From positions 124,001 to 188,000 of the forward strand of contig NZ_JAJOZK010000003.1 of NCBI RefSeq assembly GCF_022419185.1: a stretch of DNA of 64,000 bases. Reading direction: 5' to 3'. Shown here piece by piece: positions 55,350 through 64,000 of this stretch. Every line of letters starts with the position of its first letter. Within the stretch, counting starts at the first letter, position 1. The position numbers were made by a program, and so were the translations under genes. The notes under the pieces are model-generated. The model was not told the DNA's origin, ran no database searches, and saw only the letters and a program-made list of their open reading frames with translations. The DNA comes from Thermomonas flagellata (GTDB lineage: Bacteria > Pseudomonadota > Gammaproteobacteria > Xanthomonadales > Xanthomonadaceae).

Positions 55350-57440
55350 GTGAACGCACCCAAGCTGTTGCTGCTGCCGCTGTCCATCACCCTGGTCCTG
55401 GCCGCCTGCCAGAAGCCTGGCGAGCCGGCGAAGCCGGCGGCCTCCGCCGCCCCGGCCGCGACCGCCGCGCTGCCGCCGCTGGCCGCGTTCAAGACCAGCG
55501 ATCTCGACCCCGGCAAGAACGCGTGCAGCGACTTCGCCGGCTACGTCAACGGCAAGTGGCTGGCCGCCAACCCGGTGCCGGCCGACAAGACCAGCTGGGG
55601 CAGCTTCGAGATGCTGGACGAGCGCTCGGTCGCCGCCAGCCGCGCGATCGCCGAGGCCGCGGCCGCCGATGCCAAGGCCACCGGCGTGGCCAAGCTGGTC
55701 GGCGACCTGTACGCCACCGGCATGGACACCGCCAAGATCGAGGCGGCCGGCGCCGCCCCGATCCAGCCGATGCTGGCGCGCATCGACGCGCTCAAGACCC
55801 CGGCCGACATCGCCGCCTACCTGCGCGACGAGTTCGCCGCCGGCCGCGGCGAGGTGTTCGCGTTCGGCGCCGAGGCCGACTTCAAGGATTCCAGCCGCAA
55901 GATCGGCTACGCGTTCCAGTCCGGGCTGTCGCTGCCGGAGCGCGCCTACTACCTGGAGGACGGCCCGGACGGCAAGTACAAGGCGATCCGCGAGGCCTTC
56001 GTCAAGCACGTCTCGCGCCAGCTGCAGAACGTCGGCATCGCCCCCGCCGAGGCCGACAAGCAGGCGGCCGACGTGCTCGCGTTCGAGACCCGCCTGGCCC
56101 GGGCCTCGCTGTCGCCGGTCGAGCTGCGTGACCCGAACAACCAGTACCACTACGTCACCATGGCCGAGGCGGACAAGCTGACCCCGCACTTCCCGTGGAG
56201 CGCCTTCTTCCAGGCCAACGGCGTGCAGGCGGACGGCTTCTCGCTGTCGCAGCCGAAGTTCTTCGCCGAATTCGACAAGATGCTGGCCGAGGTGCCGGCC
56301 GCGCAGTGGCAGGCCTACCTGCGCCTGCACCTGATCGACGGCATGGCCCCGTACCTGGCCGACAAGTTCAACGACGAGCGCTTCGACTTCTACGCGCGCA
56401 CCCTGCGCGGCCAGCAGGAGCAGAAGCCGCGCTGGAAGCGGGTGCTCGACACGGTGGAGAACACCGCCGGCGAGGCGCTCGGTCAGCTGTACGTCAAGCA
56501 GTACTTCCCGCCGCAGTCCAAGGCGCAGATGCAGGTGCTGGTGGACAACCTGCGCCAGGCGCTGAAGGCGCGGCTGGAGGCGCTGGACTGGATGAGCCCG
56601 GAGACCAAGGCCAAGGCCATGGAGAAGTGGGCCGGCTTCACCCCCAAGATCGGCTACCCCGACAAGTGGCGCAGCTGGGAGGGCCTCACCACCGGGCGCG
56701 AGAGCTACGTGCAGAACGTGCTGGCCGCGGCCAAGTTCAACCACGCCTACGACATGGCCAAGATCGGCAAGCCGGTGGATCGCAGCGAGTGGGGCATGTC
56801 GCCGCAGACGGTGAACGCCTACTACAACCCGCTGATGAACGAGATCGTGTTCCCGGCCGCGATCCTGCAGCCGCCGTTCTTCGATCCCAAGGCCGACCCC
56901 GCCCTCAACTACGGCGGCATCGGCGCGGTGATCGGCCACGAGATGCTGCACGGCTACGACGACCAGGGCAGCCAGTTCGACGCCCGGGGCAACTTCAACA
57001 ACTGGTGGACCAAGGCCGACCGCGAGGGCTTCCAGCAGCGCACCGCGCGGCTGGTGCAGCAGTTCAACGACTACGTCGCGATCGACGGCCTGCACGTCAA
57101 CGGCGAGCTGACCCTGGGCGAGAACATCGCCGACCTCGGCGGCCTGAACGTGGCCTGGGACGCCTACCAGAAGGCGCTCAAGGACGCCGGCAAGTCGGGC
57201 CAGGACAAGGTGGACGGCCACCCCGAGGACCAGCGCTTCTTCTTCAACTGGGCCACGGTGTGGCGCCGCAACTTCACCCCGGACGAACTGAAGGTGCGCC
57301 TGCGCACCGACCCGCACGCGCCGGCCAACTTCCGCGCGATCGGCGCGCCGAGCAACATGCCCGCGTTCGCGCAGGCATTCGGCTGCAAGCCGGGCGATGC
57401 CATGGTGCGGCCGGCGGACAAGCGGGTCGTGATCTGGTGA
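55350..57440 (+). CDS. M13 family zinc metallopeptidase, lipoprotein
   Basis: A 696-residue neprilysin-type endopeptidase predicted to be lipid-anchored: GTG start, a signal with lipobox LVLAAC (Cys20), then an Ala/Pro linker. The N-terminal M13 domain begins at DFAGYVNGKWLAANPVPADK. The catalytic domain has NAYYNPLMNEIVFPAAILQP, the zinc motif HEMLH (His530, Glu531, His534) in IGHEMLHGYDDQGSQFD, and the third ligand Glu591 in GENIADLGGL. It ends KRVVIW; the Cys usual four residues before the end (CxxW) is missing. Paralogues are common in Xanthomonadaceae. CCCGGA is a weak ribosome site about 10 nt upstream. Confidence 0.95.
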   Translation: MNAPKLLLLPLSITLVLAACQKPGEPAKPAASAAPAATAALPPLAAFKTSDLDPGKNACSDFAGYVNGKWLAANPVPADKTSWGSFEMLDERSVAASRAIAEAAAADAKATGVAKLVGDLYATGMDTAKIEAAGAAPIQPMLARIDALKTPADIAAYLRDEFAAGRGEVFAFGAEADFKDSSRKIGYAFQSGLSLPERAYYLEDGPDGKYKAIREAFVKHVSRQLQNVGIAPAEADKQAADVLAFETRLARASLSPVELRDPNNQYHYVTMAEADKLTPHFPWSAFFQANGVQADGFSLSQPKFFAEFDKMLAEVPAAQWQAYLRLHLIDGMAPYLADKFNDERFDFYARTLRGQQEQKPRWKRVLDTVENTAGEALGQLYVKQYFPPQSKAQMQVLVDNLRQALKARLEALDWMSPETKAKAMEKWAGFTPKIGYPDKWRSWEGLTTGRESYVQNVLAAAKFNHAYDMAKIGKPVDRSEWGMSPQTVNAYYNPLMNEIVFPAAILQPPFFDPKADPALNYGGIGAVIGHEMLHGYDDQGSQFDARGNFNNWWTKADREGFQQRTARLVQQFNDYVAIDGLHVNGELTLGENIADLGGLNVAWDAYQKALKDAGKSGQDKVDGHPEDQRFFFNWATVWRRNFTPDELKVRLRTDPHAPANFRAIGAPSNMPAFAQAFGCKPGDAMVRPADKRVVIW

Positions 57441-57447
57441 GCCGCCG

Positions 57448-57480
57448 GCGCCGCGGGCGGGCCCGGCCTGCCCGCGGCGC
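57448..57480 (+). terminator. GC-rich hairpin after the M13 peptidase gene
   Basis: Perfect 11-bp stem GCGCCGCGGGC (57448-57458) and GCCCGCGGCGC (57470-57480) with an 11-nt loop, 7 nt after the stop codon. There is no T tract. It lies just before the dxs promoter, so it probably separates the two transcripts. Confidence 0.55.
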
Positions 57481-57495
57481 ATCGCGGCGGCGGCG

Positions 57496-57524
57496 TTGCC
57501 CGCGGCGGCAGGCAGGCGGACAAT
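57496..57524 (+). promoter_or_regulatory. Candidate promoter of dxs (leaderless)
   Basis: TTGCCC (57496-57501, four of six) is followed after exactly 17 bp by GACAAT (57519-57524, four of six). The -10 ends 6 nt before the ATG at 57531. It is the best-supported of the window's leaderless-type promoters because both boxes and the spacing fit. Confidence 0.55.
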
Positions 57525-57530
57525 AGCCGG

Positions 57531-59441
57531 ATGATCGATGCCGCCCGTTATCCGCTGCTGTCGCGGATCGACAGCCCCGCCGACCTGCGCCGGCTGCCGG
57601 AGAGCTCGCTGCGCGCGGTGGCGGACGAACTGCGCGCCTACCTGATCGAATCGGTGGGCAAGTCGGGCGGCCATTTCGGCGCCGGGCTGGGGGTGGTGGA
57701 GCTGACCACCGTCCTGCACTACCTGTACGACACCCCCGACGACCGCCTGGTGTGGGACGTCGGCCACCAGTGCTATCCGCACAAGATCCTCACCGGCCGC
57801 CGCGACCGCATCCACACGGTCAAGCAGAAGGACGGCGTGGCGCCGTTCCCCAAGCGCGAGGAATCCGCATACGACGCCTTCGGCGTCGGGCATTCCTCGA
57901 CCTCGATCTCGGCCGCGCTGGGCATGGCGATCGCCAACGCCCGCGCCGGCGCGCAGCGGCGGGTGGTGGCGGTGATCGGCGACGGCGCGATGACCGCGGG
58001 CATGGCCTACGAGGCGCTCGGCCACGCCGGCGGGATGGAGCCGGAGCCGGACCTCTTGGTGATCCTCAACGACAACCGGATGTCGATCAGCGAGGCGGTC
58101 GGCGGGCTGACCAAGATGCTCGGCCGGCTGTCCGGCAGCCGTACCCTGAACGCGCTGCGCGAGGGCGGCAAGAAGCTGCTGGGCGACAAGCACAACCCGA
58201 CCGCGCGCTTCGTCAAGCGTTGGGAGGAACACTGGAAGGGCATGTTCGTGCCCTCCACCCTGTTCGAGGAGATGGGCTTCCACTACACCGGCCCGATCGA
58301 CGGCCACGACATTCCGGCGCTGCTGGCCACCCTGAAGACCCTCAAGGGCCTGAAGGGCCCGCAACTGCTGCACGTCATCACCACCAAGGGCAAGGGCTAC
58401 GAGCGCGCCGAGGGCGACCAGATCGGCTACCACGCGGTCGGCCCGTTCGACCCGCAGCAGGGCGTGGTGGCCAAGCCGGGCGCGAAGAAGCCGACCTACA
58501 CCGACGTGTTCGGCGACTGGCTGTGCGACATGGCCGCGGCCGAGCCGCGCCTGCTGGGGATCACCCCGGCGATGCGCGAGGGCTCCGGGCTGGTGCGCTT
58601 CAGCCAGGAATACCCGGAGCGCTACTTCGACGTGGCGATCGCCGAGCAGCACGCGGTCACGCTGGCGGCCGGGATGGCCTGCGAGGGCGCCAAGCCGGTG
58701 GTGGCGATTTATTCCACCTTCCTGCAGCGCGGCTACGACCAGCTGGTGCACGACGTGGCGATCCAGAACCTCGACGTGCTGTTCGCGATCGACCGCGGCG
58801 GCGTGGTCGGCCCGGACGGCGCCACCCACGCCGGCAACCTCGACCTGTCCTACCTGCGCTGCGTGCCGAACATGCTGGTGATGGCGCCGGCCGACGAGAA
58901 CGAGTGCCGGCAGATGCTCACCACCGGGTTCCGGCACGTGGGCCCGGCCGCGGTGCGCTACCCGCGCGGCACGGGCCCCGGGGTCGCGGTGCAGCCGACC
59001 CTGGAGACGCTGCCCATCGGCCAGGCGCAGTTGCGCCGGCGCGGCGCGCGGATCGCGCTGCTGGCGTTCGGCGCGATCGTGCCCGCGGCGGAACAGGTCG
59101 GCGCCGAGCTCGGTCTGACCGTGGTCAACATGCGCTTCGTCAAGCCGCTGGACCGCGCGCTCGTCCTCGAGCTGGCCAGGACCCACGAAGGTTTCGTCAC
59201 CCTCGAGGACAACGTGGTCGCCGGTGGTGCCGGCAGCGGCGTGGGCGAACTGCTGGCGGCCGAGGGCCTCGCGCTGCCGATCCTGCACCTGGGCCTGCCG
59301 GATGCCTTCCAGCCGCATGCCAGCCGCGAGCAGCTGCTGGCCGAGGCCGGGCTGGACGCGGCCGGCATCCGCGCTGCGCTGCTGGCGCGCTGGCCGGCGC
59401 TGGCCGTGCCGCCCGCCGCCGCGGCGTCCGCCGGCGGCTGA
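57531..59441 (+). CDS. dxs: 1-deoxy-D-xylulose-5-phosphate synthase
   Basis: Thiamine-diphosphate enzyme that makes DXP from pyruvate and glyceraldehyde 3-phosphate, the first and often rate-limiting step of the MEP pathway; its product feeds Dxr, also in this window. The 636-residue length is standard. Motifs: [20 protein letters not shown] near residue 42, [15 protein letters not shown] near residue 76, the ThDP motif [16 protein letters not shown] near residue 147 ending in [13 protein letters not shown], and the transketolase-like [20 protein letters not shown] near residue 365 with catalytic Glu. It is monocistronic here, away from xseB-ispA. No ribosome site is visible. Confidence 0.97.
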   Translation: MIDAARYPLLSRIDSPADLRRLPESSLRAVADELRAYLIESVGKSGGHFGAGLGVVELTTVLHYLYDTPDDRLVWDVGHQCYPHKILTGRRDRIHTVKQKDGVAPFPKREESAYDAFGVGHSSTSISAALGMAIANARAGAQRRVVAVIGDGAMTAGMAYEALGHAGGMEPEPDLLVILNDNRMSISEAVGGLTKMLGRLSGSRTLNALREGGKKLLGDKHNPTARFVKRWEEHWKGMFVPSTLFEEMGFHYTGPIDGHDIPALLATLKTLKGLKGPQLLHVITTKGKGYERAEGDQIGYHAVGPFDPQQGVVAKPGAKKPTYTDVFGDWLCDMAAAEPRLLGITPAMREGSGLVRFSQEYPERYFDVAIAEQHAVTLAAGMACEGAKPVVAIYSTFLQRGYDQLVHDVAIQNLDVLFAIDRGGVVGPDGATHAGNLDLSYLRCVPNMLVMAPADENECRQMLTTGFRHVGPAAVRYPRGTGPGVAVQPTLETLPIGQAQLRRRGARIALLAFGAIVPAAEQVGAELGLTVVNMRFVKPLDRALVLELARTHEGFVTLEDNVVAGGAGSGVGELLAAEGLALPILHLGLPDAFQPHASREQLLAEAGLDAAGIRAALLARWPALAVPPAAAASAGG

Positions 59442-59454
59442 ACGCGGCGCAGGC

Positions 59455-60540
59455 TCACGGCGCGGCGGCGGGATCCTCCTCCTCCGCGTCCGGGGCGATC
59501 ACGCTGTAGCCCTTCGCGCGCAGGCGCGCGAGGTAGCCGTCCGGCGCCAGCAGGCGGCCCATGTCCACCATCGCGAAGGTGGTGCGGTTGCGCGCGAGCG
59601 CGGACTCCGCCGCCGCCAGCCACTTGGCGTCCAGCTGGTGCTGGGCGTCGCGGAAGCCGAGCTTCTGCCCGACCCCGGCCTCGGAGACCGCGTCCAGGCA
59701 GGCCTGGTAGTTGTCCGCCACCGGCAGCGCGCGCAGCGCGGCCAGGTCGCCGGTCGCCCACGCATTGGCGCGTGCCTGCAGCGAGCCGAGCTCGGTCTCG
59801 ATCCGCGCGATGGTGTTGGCGAAGCAGGTACGGTCGTCGAGCGTGCTGCGGTTGAATTCCTTGATCAGCGCCTTCGGATCGCTGACCGGGATCGCGACCT
59901 CGACCAGGGTCACGTTCGGATGATGGGCCTCGATCGCGCGCGCGATGGCGTCCTGCACGCCCTTGCCCTGGTCGAGGCCGGACTTGCGGATCGCCTGGCG
60001 GTACAGCTCCCCGGCGGCGAACAGCGGGCGCCACGATTCGATCCCGGCGTCGCTGCCGATGTAGCGCGCCTTCAGCACCTGCCAGCGCGCGTACACCTCC
60101 GGCGGCACCTGCTGCTGCAGGGTGCGGCCCTGCGGGTCCTTGCGCGCGGCCAGCAGCGAGGGCAAGAGCAGCAGGTTGCGGAACCAGCCGGTCTTCAGCT
60201 CCAGCCGCAGCCGCGGCGGGCGGATCACTTCCTGCGCCTGCGCGATCACCCGCTCGACCTGCCCCGAACGCCACTGCAGCTTCGCCGGCAGCGGGCTCAG
60301 GGTGCCGAGGATGTACAGCTCGTGCTCGCCCTTGCGCACCAGCCACAGGCCGGGCCCGGGCTGCTCGCCGACCACCAGCACCGGGGCCTCGGTGCGGATG
60401 CCGTCGTCCGCGGCCGGTGCCTGCGCAGCGTCCTGCGCGGCGGGGGCGCGCGCCGCCTCCTGCGCGTGCACGCCCACGGCCACACCGGCGATGAGCAGTG
60501 CCATGCCGATCCCGAGGCTCAGCTGGCGGCGGCGTGGCAT
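59455..60540 (-). CDS. TraB/GumN family protein, exported
   Basis: A 361-residue protein of the TraB/GumN family (Tiki-like fold; some members are metalloproteases). It has an N-terminal signal (LGIGMALLIAGVAVGVHAQ), then LWLVRKGEHELYILGTLSPL near residue 65. Here the GxH position of active Tiki-type enzymes appears as LGTLS, so a catalytic His seems absent. The C-terminus has ALARNRTTFAMVDMGRLLAP and LRAKGYSVIAPD. AAGGAG about 10 nt upstream supports ATG 60540. It converges on dxs with a 13-bp gap. Function unknown; GumN itself lies at the edge of the Xanthomonas gum cluster, but no gum genes are here. Confidence 0.87.
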   Translation of the reverse strand: MPRRRQLSLGIGMALLIAGVAVGVHAQEAARAPAAQDAAQAPAADDGIRTEAPVLVVGEQPGPGLWLVRKGEHELYILGTLSPLPAKLQWRSGQVERVIAQAQEVIRPPRLRLELKTGWFRNLLLLPSLLAARKDPQGRTLQQQVPPEVYARWQVLKARYIGSDAGIESWRPLFAAGELYRQAIRKSGLDQGKGVQDAIARAIEAHHPNVTLVEVAIPVSDPKALIKEFNRSTLDDRTCFANTIARIETELGSLQARANAWATGDLAALRALPVADNYQACLDAVSEAGVGQKLGFRDAQHQLDAKWLAAAESALARNRTTFAMVDMGRLLAPDGYLARLRAKGYSVIAPDAEEEDPAAAP

Positions 60541-60626
60541 CGTGCGAACACTCCTTCGGTCATGCGCATGGCGGCAGTGTGCATGCTGGCAGGCAAGGCA
60601 TACGACCCCAAGCTGAACGCCGGATG

Positions 60627-60662
60627 CGCGAACGCCCGGCCGGGCCGGGCCGGGCGTTCGCG
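60627..60662 (-). terminator. 14-bp hairpin downstream of tRNA-Pro
   Basis: Perfect stem CGCGAACGCCCGGC (60627-60640) and GCCGGGCGTTCGCG (60649-60662), 8-nt loop. It starts 8 nt after the CCA end of the tRNA on the minus strand. There is no T tract, but its strength and place fit a terminator of the pheS-pheT-ihfA-merR-tRNA transcript. Confidence 0.6.
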
Positions 60663-60670
60663 GGAAAGGA

Positions 60671-60747
60671 TGGTCGGGGTAGCCGGATTTGAACCGACGA
60701 CCACTTGTCCCCCAGACAAGTGCGCTACCAGGCTGCGCTATACCCCG
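60671..60747 (-). tRNA. tRNA-Pro (anticodon GGG)
   Basis: A 77-nt tRNA with encoded CCA. The acceptor stem CGGGGTA pairs with TACCCCG, the D arm has AGCGCAGCCTGGTAGCGC, the anticodon stem is CTTGT/ACAAG, and the 7-nt loop CTGGGGG places GGG at 34-36 (60711-60713). The T arm contains GGTTCAAATCC. It reads CCC and CCU proline codons. Its position after the merR gene downstream of pheST-ihfA is conserved in Xanthomonadaceae and Pseudomonas. Confidence 0.97.
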
Positions 60748-60797
60748 AGCGGGCGTGCAGTATACCCGCGCGGCCTCGGTGCGGCCAGCCGCGGCCG

Positions 60798-61154
60798 TCA
60801 GCGGCGCAGCAGCTGCAGGATGTCCTCCAGTTCCATGCGCACCTGGCGCACGATCTGCTGGCTCAGCGCCGCCTCCTGGCGTCCCTGCTCGCCCTCCAGC
60901 CGCTGGCGCGCGCCGCTGATGGTGTAGCCCTGCTCGTACAGCAGGCTGCGGATCTGGCGCACCATCAGCACGTCGTGGCGCTGGTAGTAGCGGCGGTTGC
61001 CGCGGCGCTTGGCCGGCTCCAGGCTCGGGAACTCGGTCTCCCAGTAGCGCAGCACGTGCGGCTTGACGTCGCACAGCTCGCTGACCTCGCCGATGGTGAA
61101 GTAGCGCTTGGCCGGGATCGGCGGGAGCTCGCGGTTGCTGCCGGGGTCAAGCAT
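60798..61154 (-). CDS. MerR family transcriptional regulator
   Basis: A 118-residue DNA-binding protein with the MerR winged helix at the N-terminus: [19 protein letters not shown], then [20 protein letters not shown] and [21 protein letters not shown] short Gln/Arg-rich coiled-coil tail follows and there is no effector-binding domain, typical of the small MerR proteins always found after ihfA. The start lies inside the ihfA 3' end (8-nt overlap), so translation is likely coupled. Target genes are unknown. Confidence 0.94.
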   Translation of the reverse strand: MLDPGSNRELPPIPAKRYFTIGEVSELCDVKPHVLRYWETEFPSLEPAKRRGNRRYYQRHDVLMVRQIRSLLYEQGYTISGARQRLEGEQGRQEAALSQQIVRQVRMELEDILQLLRR

Positions 61155-61449
61155 GCGCCGCCCCCGTGTAGGCCTCGACCCGCTCCTTCAGCTTCTGCCC
61201 GGGACGGAAGGTGACCACGGTGCGCGCGCTGATCGGGATTTCCTTGCCGGTCTTGGGGTTGCGCCCCGGGCGCTGGTTCTTGCGCCGCAGGTCGAAGTTG
61301 CCGAACCCGGACAGCTTGACCTGGCGGCCCTCGTGCAGGGCCTGGCGCAGCGCGTCGAAGAACGCATCCACGAACTCCTTCGCCTCGCGCTTGTTCAGGC
61401 CGACGTCCTCGTACAGCCGTTCGGCCATCTCCGCCTTGGTCAGTGCCAT
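61147..61449 (-). CDS. ihfA: Integration host factor alpha subunit
   Basis: Nucleoid protein that, with IhfB, bends DNA sharply at specific sites and assists sigma-54 promoters, recombination and replication. The 100-residue protein is full length: [20 protein letters not shown] at the start, [15 protein letters not shown] near residue 45, and the DNA-binding beta-arm signature [19 protein letters not shown] near residue 60. It lies 16 bp after pheT in the conserved pheS-pheT-ihfA-merR run. It is of interest that IHF often helps enhancer looping at sigma-54 promoters such as the candidate at 49.4 kb. Confidence 0.97.
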   Translation of the reverse strand: MALTKAEMAERLYEDVGLNKREAKEFVDAFFDALRQALHEGRQVKLSGFGNFDLRRKNQRPGRNPKTGKEIPISARTVVTFRPGQKLKERVEAYTGAAHA

Positions 61450-61465
61450 CGTCCTGCGTCCCCTG

Positions 61466-63841
61466 TCAGCGCCGGAGTGCGGCGCCGTGCTGGCGTTCCA
61501 GCGCGGCCACCACCGCGGCCATCACCGCGTCCACGTCCGGGTCGGTCAGGGTGCGCGATTCGTCCTGCAAAATCAAGGCCATGGCCAGACTCTTGCAACC
61601 GCTTTCGATGCCCTTGCCGGCATAGCGGTCGAACAGCTCGAGCCGGCGCAGCAGCGGCCCGGCGGCGGCCGCGACGGTGGCGCGCACGGCTGCCCACGGC
61701 ACCGCCTCGGCCACCACCACGGCCAGATCGCGGCGCACCGACGGGAACCGCGACAGCGCGCGCGCACGCGGCAGCGGACGCGCCAGCAGCGGCGCCAGCT
61801 CGAGCTCGAAGGCATAGACCTCGGCCTCCAGCCCCAGCGCCTGCGCAAGGCGCGGATGCAGCTGGCCGATCCAGCCGATGCGCTCGCCGTCGCGGTAGAC
61901 CCCGGCGCTGCGGCCCGGATGCGCGTGCGCCGGCGCCTCCGCGCGATAGTCCAGCACCGCGCCGCACAGCGCGGCGATGCTGTCGAGGTCGCCCTTGAGG
62001 TCGTGGAAGTCCAGCGCGCGCGCCGGCACGCCCCACTGCTCGGCGTGCGCATCGCCGCAGGCCACCGCCGCCAGGCAGGCGGTCTCGCGCGGCGCGCCGC
62101 CGCCGGCCTCGGCGTGGAAGGTCTTGCCGAGTTCGAACAGCCGCACCCGCGCCTGCTGGCGCGCGCGGTTGCGCGCCAACGCCTGCACCAGCCCGGGCAG
62201 CAGCGCGGTGCGCATCACCCCGAGCTCGGCGCTGAGCGGGTTGGCCAGCGCCACCGCGCCGGCCTGCGCCTGCCAGGCGTCCAGCAACGCGGCGTCGACG
62301 AAGGCGTAGTTGATCGCCTCCAGGTAGTCGCGGGCGACCAGCTGGCGGCGCAGGTCGTATTCGCCGACGCGCGCCTCGCTCGGCTGCACCAGCCGGGTCG
62401 CGCCGCCCGGCAGGGTGGCCGGGAGCGCGTCGTAGCCGTGGATGCGCGCCACTTCCTCGATCAGGTCTTCCTCCAGCGCGAGGTCGAAGCGGCGGCTCGG
62501 CGGCGTCACCCGCCAGCCGTCGGCGCAATCCTCCACCGCCAGGCCCAGCGCAGCGAGGATGCGCACCACCTCGGCATCCGCCACCGGCACTCCCAGCACC
62601 CGCGCCAGCCGCGCCCGGCGCAGCAGGATCGGCTTCGGCCGCGGCAGGTGCTCGGGCAGCACCGCCTCCACCACCGGGCCGGGACGGCCGCCGGCGGCGG
62701 CGAGGATGAGCCGGGTGGCGTATTCCACCGCGATCCGCGGCAGTTCGGGATCGACCCCGCGCTCGAAGCGGTGGGCGGCATCGGTGTGCAGGCCGAGCTT
62801 GCGGCTGCGGCCGATGATCGCGGCCGGCGCGAAGTGGGCGGCCTCCAGGAACACGCGGCGGGTGGCCTCGCCGACCTTGGTGTCGTCGCCGCCCATGATC
62901 CCGGCCAGGCCGACCGCGCGGTCGGCGTCGGTGATGACCAGGAACTGCGGGTCCAGGCGCGCGTCCTGCCCGTTGAGCAGGCGCAGGGTCTCGCCGTCGC
63001 GCGCATGGCGCACGCCGATCGGCCCGCGCAGCAGGTCGCAGTCGTAGGCGTGCATCGGCTGGCCGAGCTCCAGCATCACGTACTGGGTGACATCCACCAG
63101 CAGGCTGATCGGGCGGATGCCGCTGCGGCGCAGGCGCTCGGCCATCCACACCGGGGTGGGCGCGCGCGCGTCCACGTCCTCGATCACGCGGCCGACGAAG
63201 CGCGGGGCGTCCGCGCCGGCCTGCAGCGCCAGCGCCAGCATGGCCTCGCCCTGCGCCGGCACCGGATCGGCCGCCAGCGGCGCCACCGTGCTGCCGGTGG
63301 CGGCGGCCACGTCGAACGCGATCCCGCGCACGCCGAAGCAGTCGGCGCGGTTCGGGGTCAGCTTGAGCTCGAATACCGCATCCGGCAGGCCGAGGTAGTC
63401 GGCCAGGGGCGTGCCCACCGGCGCATCGGCCGGCAGTTCGAGCAGGCCCGACGCGTCCGCATCGAGGCCAAGTTCCTTGGCCGAGCACAGCATGCCGTTG
63501 GAGTCCACGCCGCGCAGCGTGGCGGCCCGGATCGTGAGCTCGCCCATCCGTGCACCGACCAAGGCCAGCGGTGCCAGCAGCCCGGGGCGCGCGTTCGGCG
63601 CGCCGCACACGATCTGCAGTCGGCCGTGCGCGCCGGCATCGACCTGGCACACCTGCAGGCGGTCGGCCTGCGGATGCCGCACGCATTCGACGATGCGCGC
63701 CACCACCACGCCATCCAGCGCCTCGCCCAGCACCGTCATCGCCTCGACCTCGAGGCCGATGGCGGTCAGGGTCGCCGCCAGTTCATCGCGGGTCGCCGTG
63801 GTCTTGACGTGCTGGCGCAGCCAGTTTTCGGAGAACTTCAT
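61466..63841 (-). CDS. pheT: Phenylalanyl-tRNA synthetase beta subunit
   Basis: Large subunit of the (alpha-beta)2 enzyme that charges tRNA-Phe; it carries editing and tRNA-binding domains. The 791-residue protein has a tRNA-binding (OB-fold) domain at residues 40-150 ([20 protein letters not shown]), B3/B4 editing domain (about 210-370), B5 domain (about 400-475), a catalytic-like core without active residues, and the FDX-ACB domain at the end ([20 protein letters not shown]). ATG 63841 lies 10 nt after the pheS stop. Confidence 0.97.
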   Translation of the reverse strand: MKFSENWLRQHVKTTATRDELAATLTAIGLEVEAMTVLGEALDGVVVARIVECVRHPQADRLQVCQVDAGAHGRLQIVCGAPNARPGLLAPLALVGARMGELTIRAATLRGVDSNGMLCSAKELGLDADASGLLELPADAPVGTPLADYLGLPDAVFELKLTPNRADCFGVRGIAFDVAAATGSTVAPLAADPVPAQGEAMLALALQAGADAPRFVGRVIEDVDARAPTPVWMAERLRRSGIRPISLLVDVTQYVMLELGQPMHAYDCDLLRGPIGVRHARDGETLRLLNGQDARLDPQFLVITDADRAVGLAGIMGGDDTKVGEATRRVFLEAAHFAPAAIIGRSRKLGLHTDAAHRFERGVDPELPRIAVEYATRLILAAAGGRPGPVVEAVLPEHLPRPKPILLRRARLARVLGVPVADAEVVRILAALGLAVEDCADGWRVTPPSRRFDLALEEDLIEEVARIHGYDALPATLPGGATRLVQPSEARVGEYDLRRQLVARDYLEAINYAFVDAALLDAWQAQAGAVALANPLSAELGVMRTALLPGLVQALARNRARQQARVRLFELGKTFHAEAGGGAPRETACLAAVACGDAHAEQWGVPARALDFHDLKGDLDSIAALCGAVLDYRAEAPAHAHPGRSAGVYRDGERIGWIGQLHPRLAQALGLEAEVYAFELELAPLLARPLPRARALSRFPSVRRDLAVVVAEAVPWAAVRATVAAAAGPLLRRLELFDRYAGKGIESGCKSLAMALILQDESRTLTDPDVDAVMAAVVAALERQHGAALRR

Positions 63842-63851
63842 GGCGGCGACC

Positions 63852-64000
<149 letters not shown>

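Noticed and set aside
54573-59318. A 1581-codon minus-strand frame opposite the M13 peptidase and dxs
   Set aside because: Its sequence is low-complexity Arg/Val/Gly/His typical of antisense frames in GC-rich genes, and dxs and the peptidase are unambiguous on the other strand.

Overview
The window is a dense, very high-GC (by eye around 70%, not counted) stretch of a Gram-negative gammaproteobacterial chromosome. Protein sequences, gene order (tsf-pyrH-frr-uppS-cdsA-dxr-rseP-bamA-lpxD-fabZ-lpxA-lpxB-rnhB-dnaE-accA; leuS-lptE-holA-nadD-rsfS-rlmH; pheS-pheT-ihfA-merR-tRNA-Pro) and family repertoire point to Xanthomonadales (Xanthomonadaceae/Lysobacteraceae, for example a Lysobacter-, Luteimonas- or Thermomonas-like organism). 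This placement is inference from family knowledge. About 53 protein genes and one tRNA are visible; tsf is cut at the left edge and pheS at the right edge. I found no insertion sequence, integrase, phage gene, CRISPR array or defence island.

Layout. 1-20 kb, plus strand: translation factors (tsf, frr), UMP kinase, a CDF metal transporter lying between pyrH and frr, then envelope biogenesis (uppS, cdsA, dxr, rseP, bamA, lpxD, fabZ, lpxA, lpxB), rnhB, dnaE, accA, a small membrane protein and tilS. 20-22 kb: xseB and ispA. 21.6-34.7 kb, mostly minus strand: two DUF4870 membrane proteins, a DUF1800/DUF1501 pair, pmbA, then (plus strand) darP, then the maf-rng-yhdP-tldD operon. 34.9-41.7 kb: a SIMPL-domain protein and, on the minus strand, leuS-lptE-holA-nadD-rsfS-rlmH. 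41.8-49 kb: a secreted amidohydrolase coupled to a SemiSWEET, a DUF998-like membrane protein, a thioredoxin-TPR chaperedoxin, a membrane Ser/Thr kinase with an FGE-like C-terminus, a DUF502 protein and an RhlE-type helicase. 49-52.7 kb: a LysM-FecR protein and a CHASE2-GGDEF cyclase. 52.7-60.5 kb: DoxX, TauE/SafE, a beta-CASP nuclease, an M13 lipoprotein peptidase, dxs and a TraB/GumN protein. 60.6-64 kb, minus strand: tRNA-Pro(GGG), a MerR regulator, ihfA, pheT and the end of pheS.

How the genes work together. Much of the window serves the outer membrane and isoprenoids: dxs and dxr (MEP pathway), ispA and uppS (prenyl chains), cdsA (phospholipid precursor), lpxD/A/B with fabZ (lipid A), bamA and lptE (outer membrane protein and LPS insertion), yhdP (lipid transport to the outer membrane), rseP (envelope stress). 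The rest is mainly replication, tRNA charging and ribosome maturation.

Most interesting signal. The only gap over 300 bp (49032-49412) separates divergent rhlE and the LysM-FecR/CHASE2-GGDEF operon. It contains a close match to a sigma-54 promoter (49359-49373). Upstream are two inverted repeats sharing the arms CAGAC/GTCTG (49251-49262 and 49301-49315), at about -128 and -77 from the predicted start, where enhancer-binding activators usually bind. A second recurring signal is a T-A-rich -10-like hexamer ending 6-7 nt before the start codon of several genes (accA, xseB, darP, maf, the DUF998-like gene, the DUF502 gene, dxs), suggesting leaderless transcripts. Promoter and terminator calls are pattern matches by eye.
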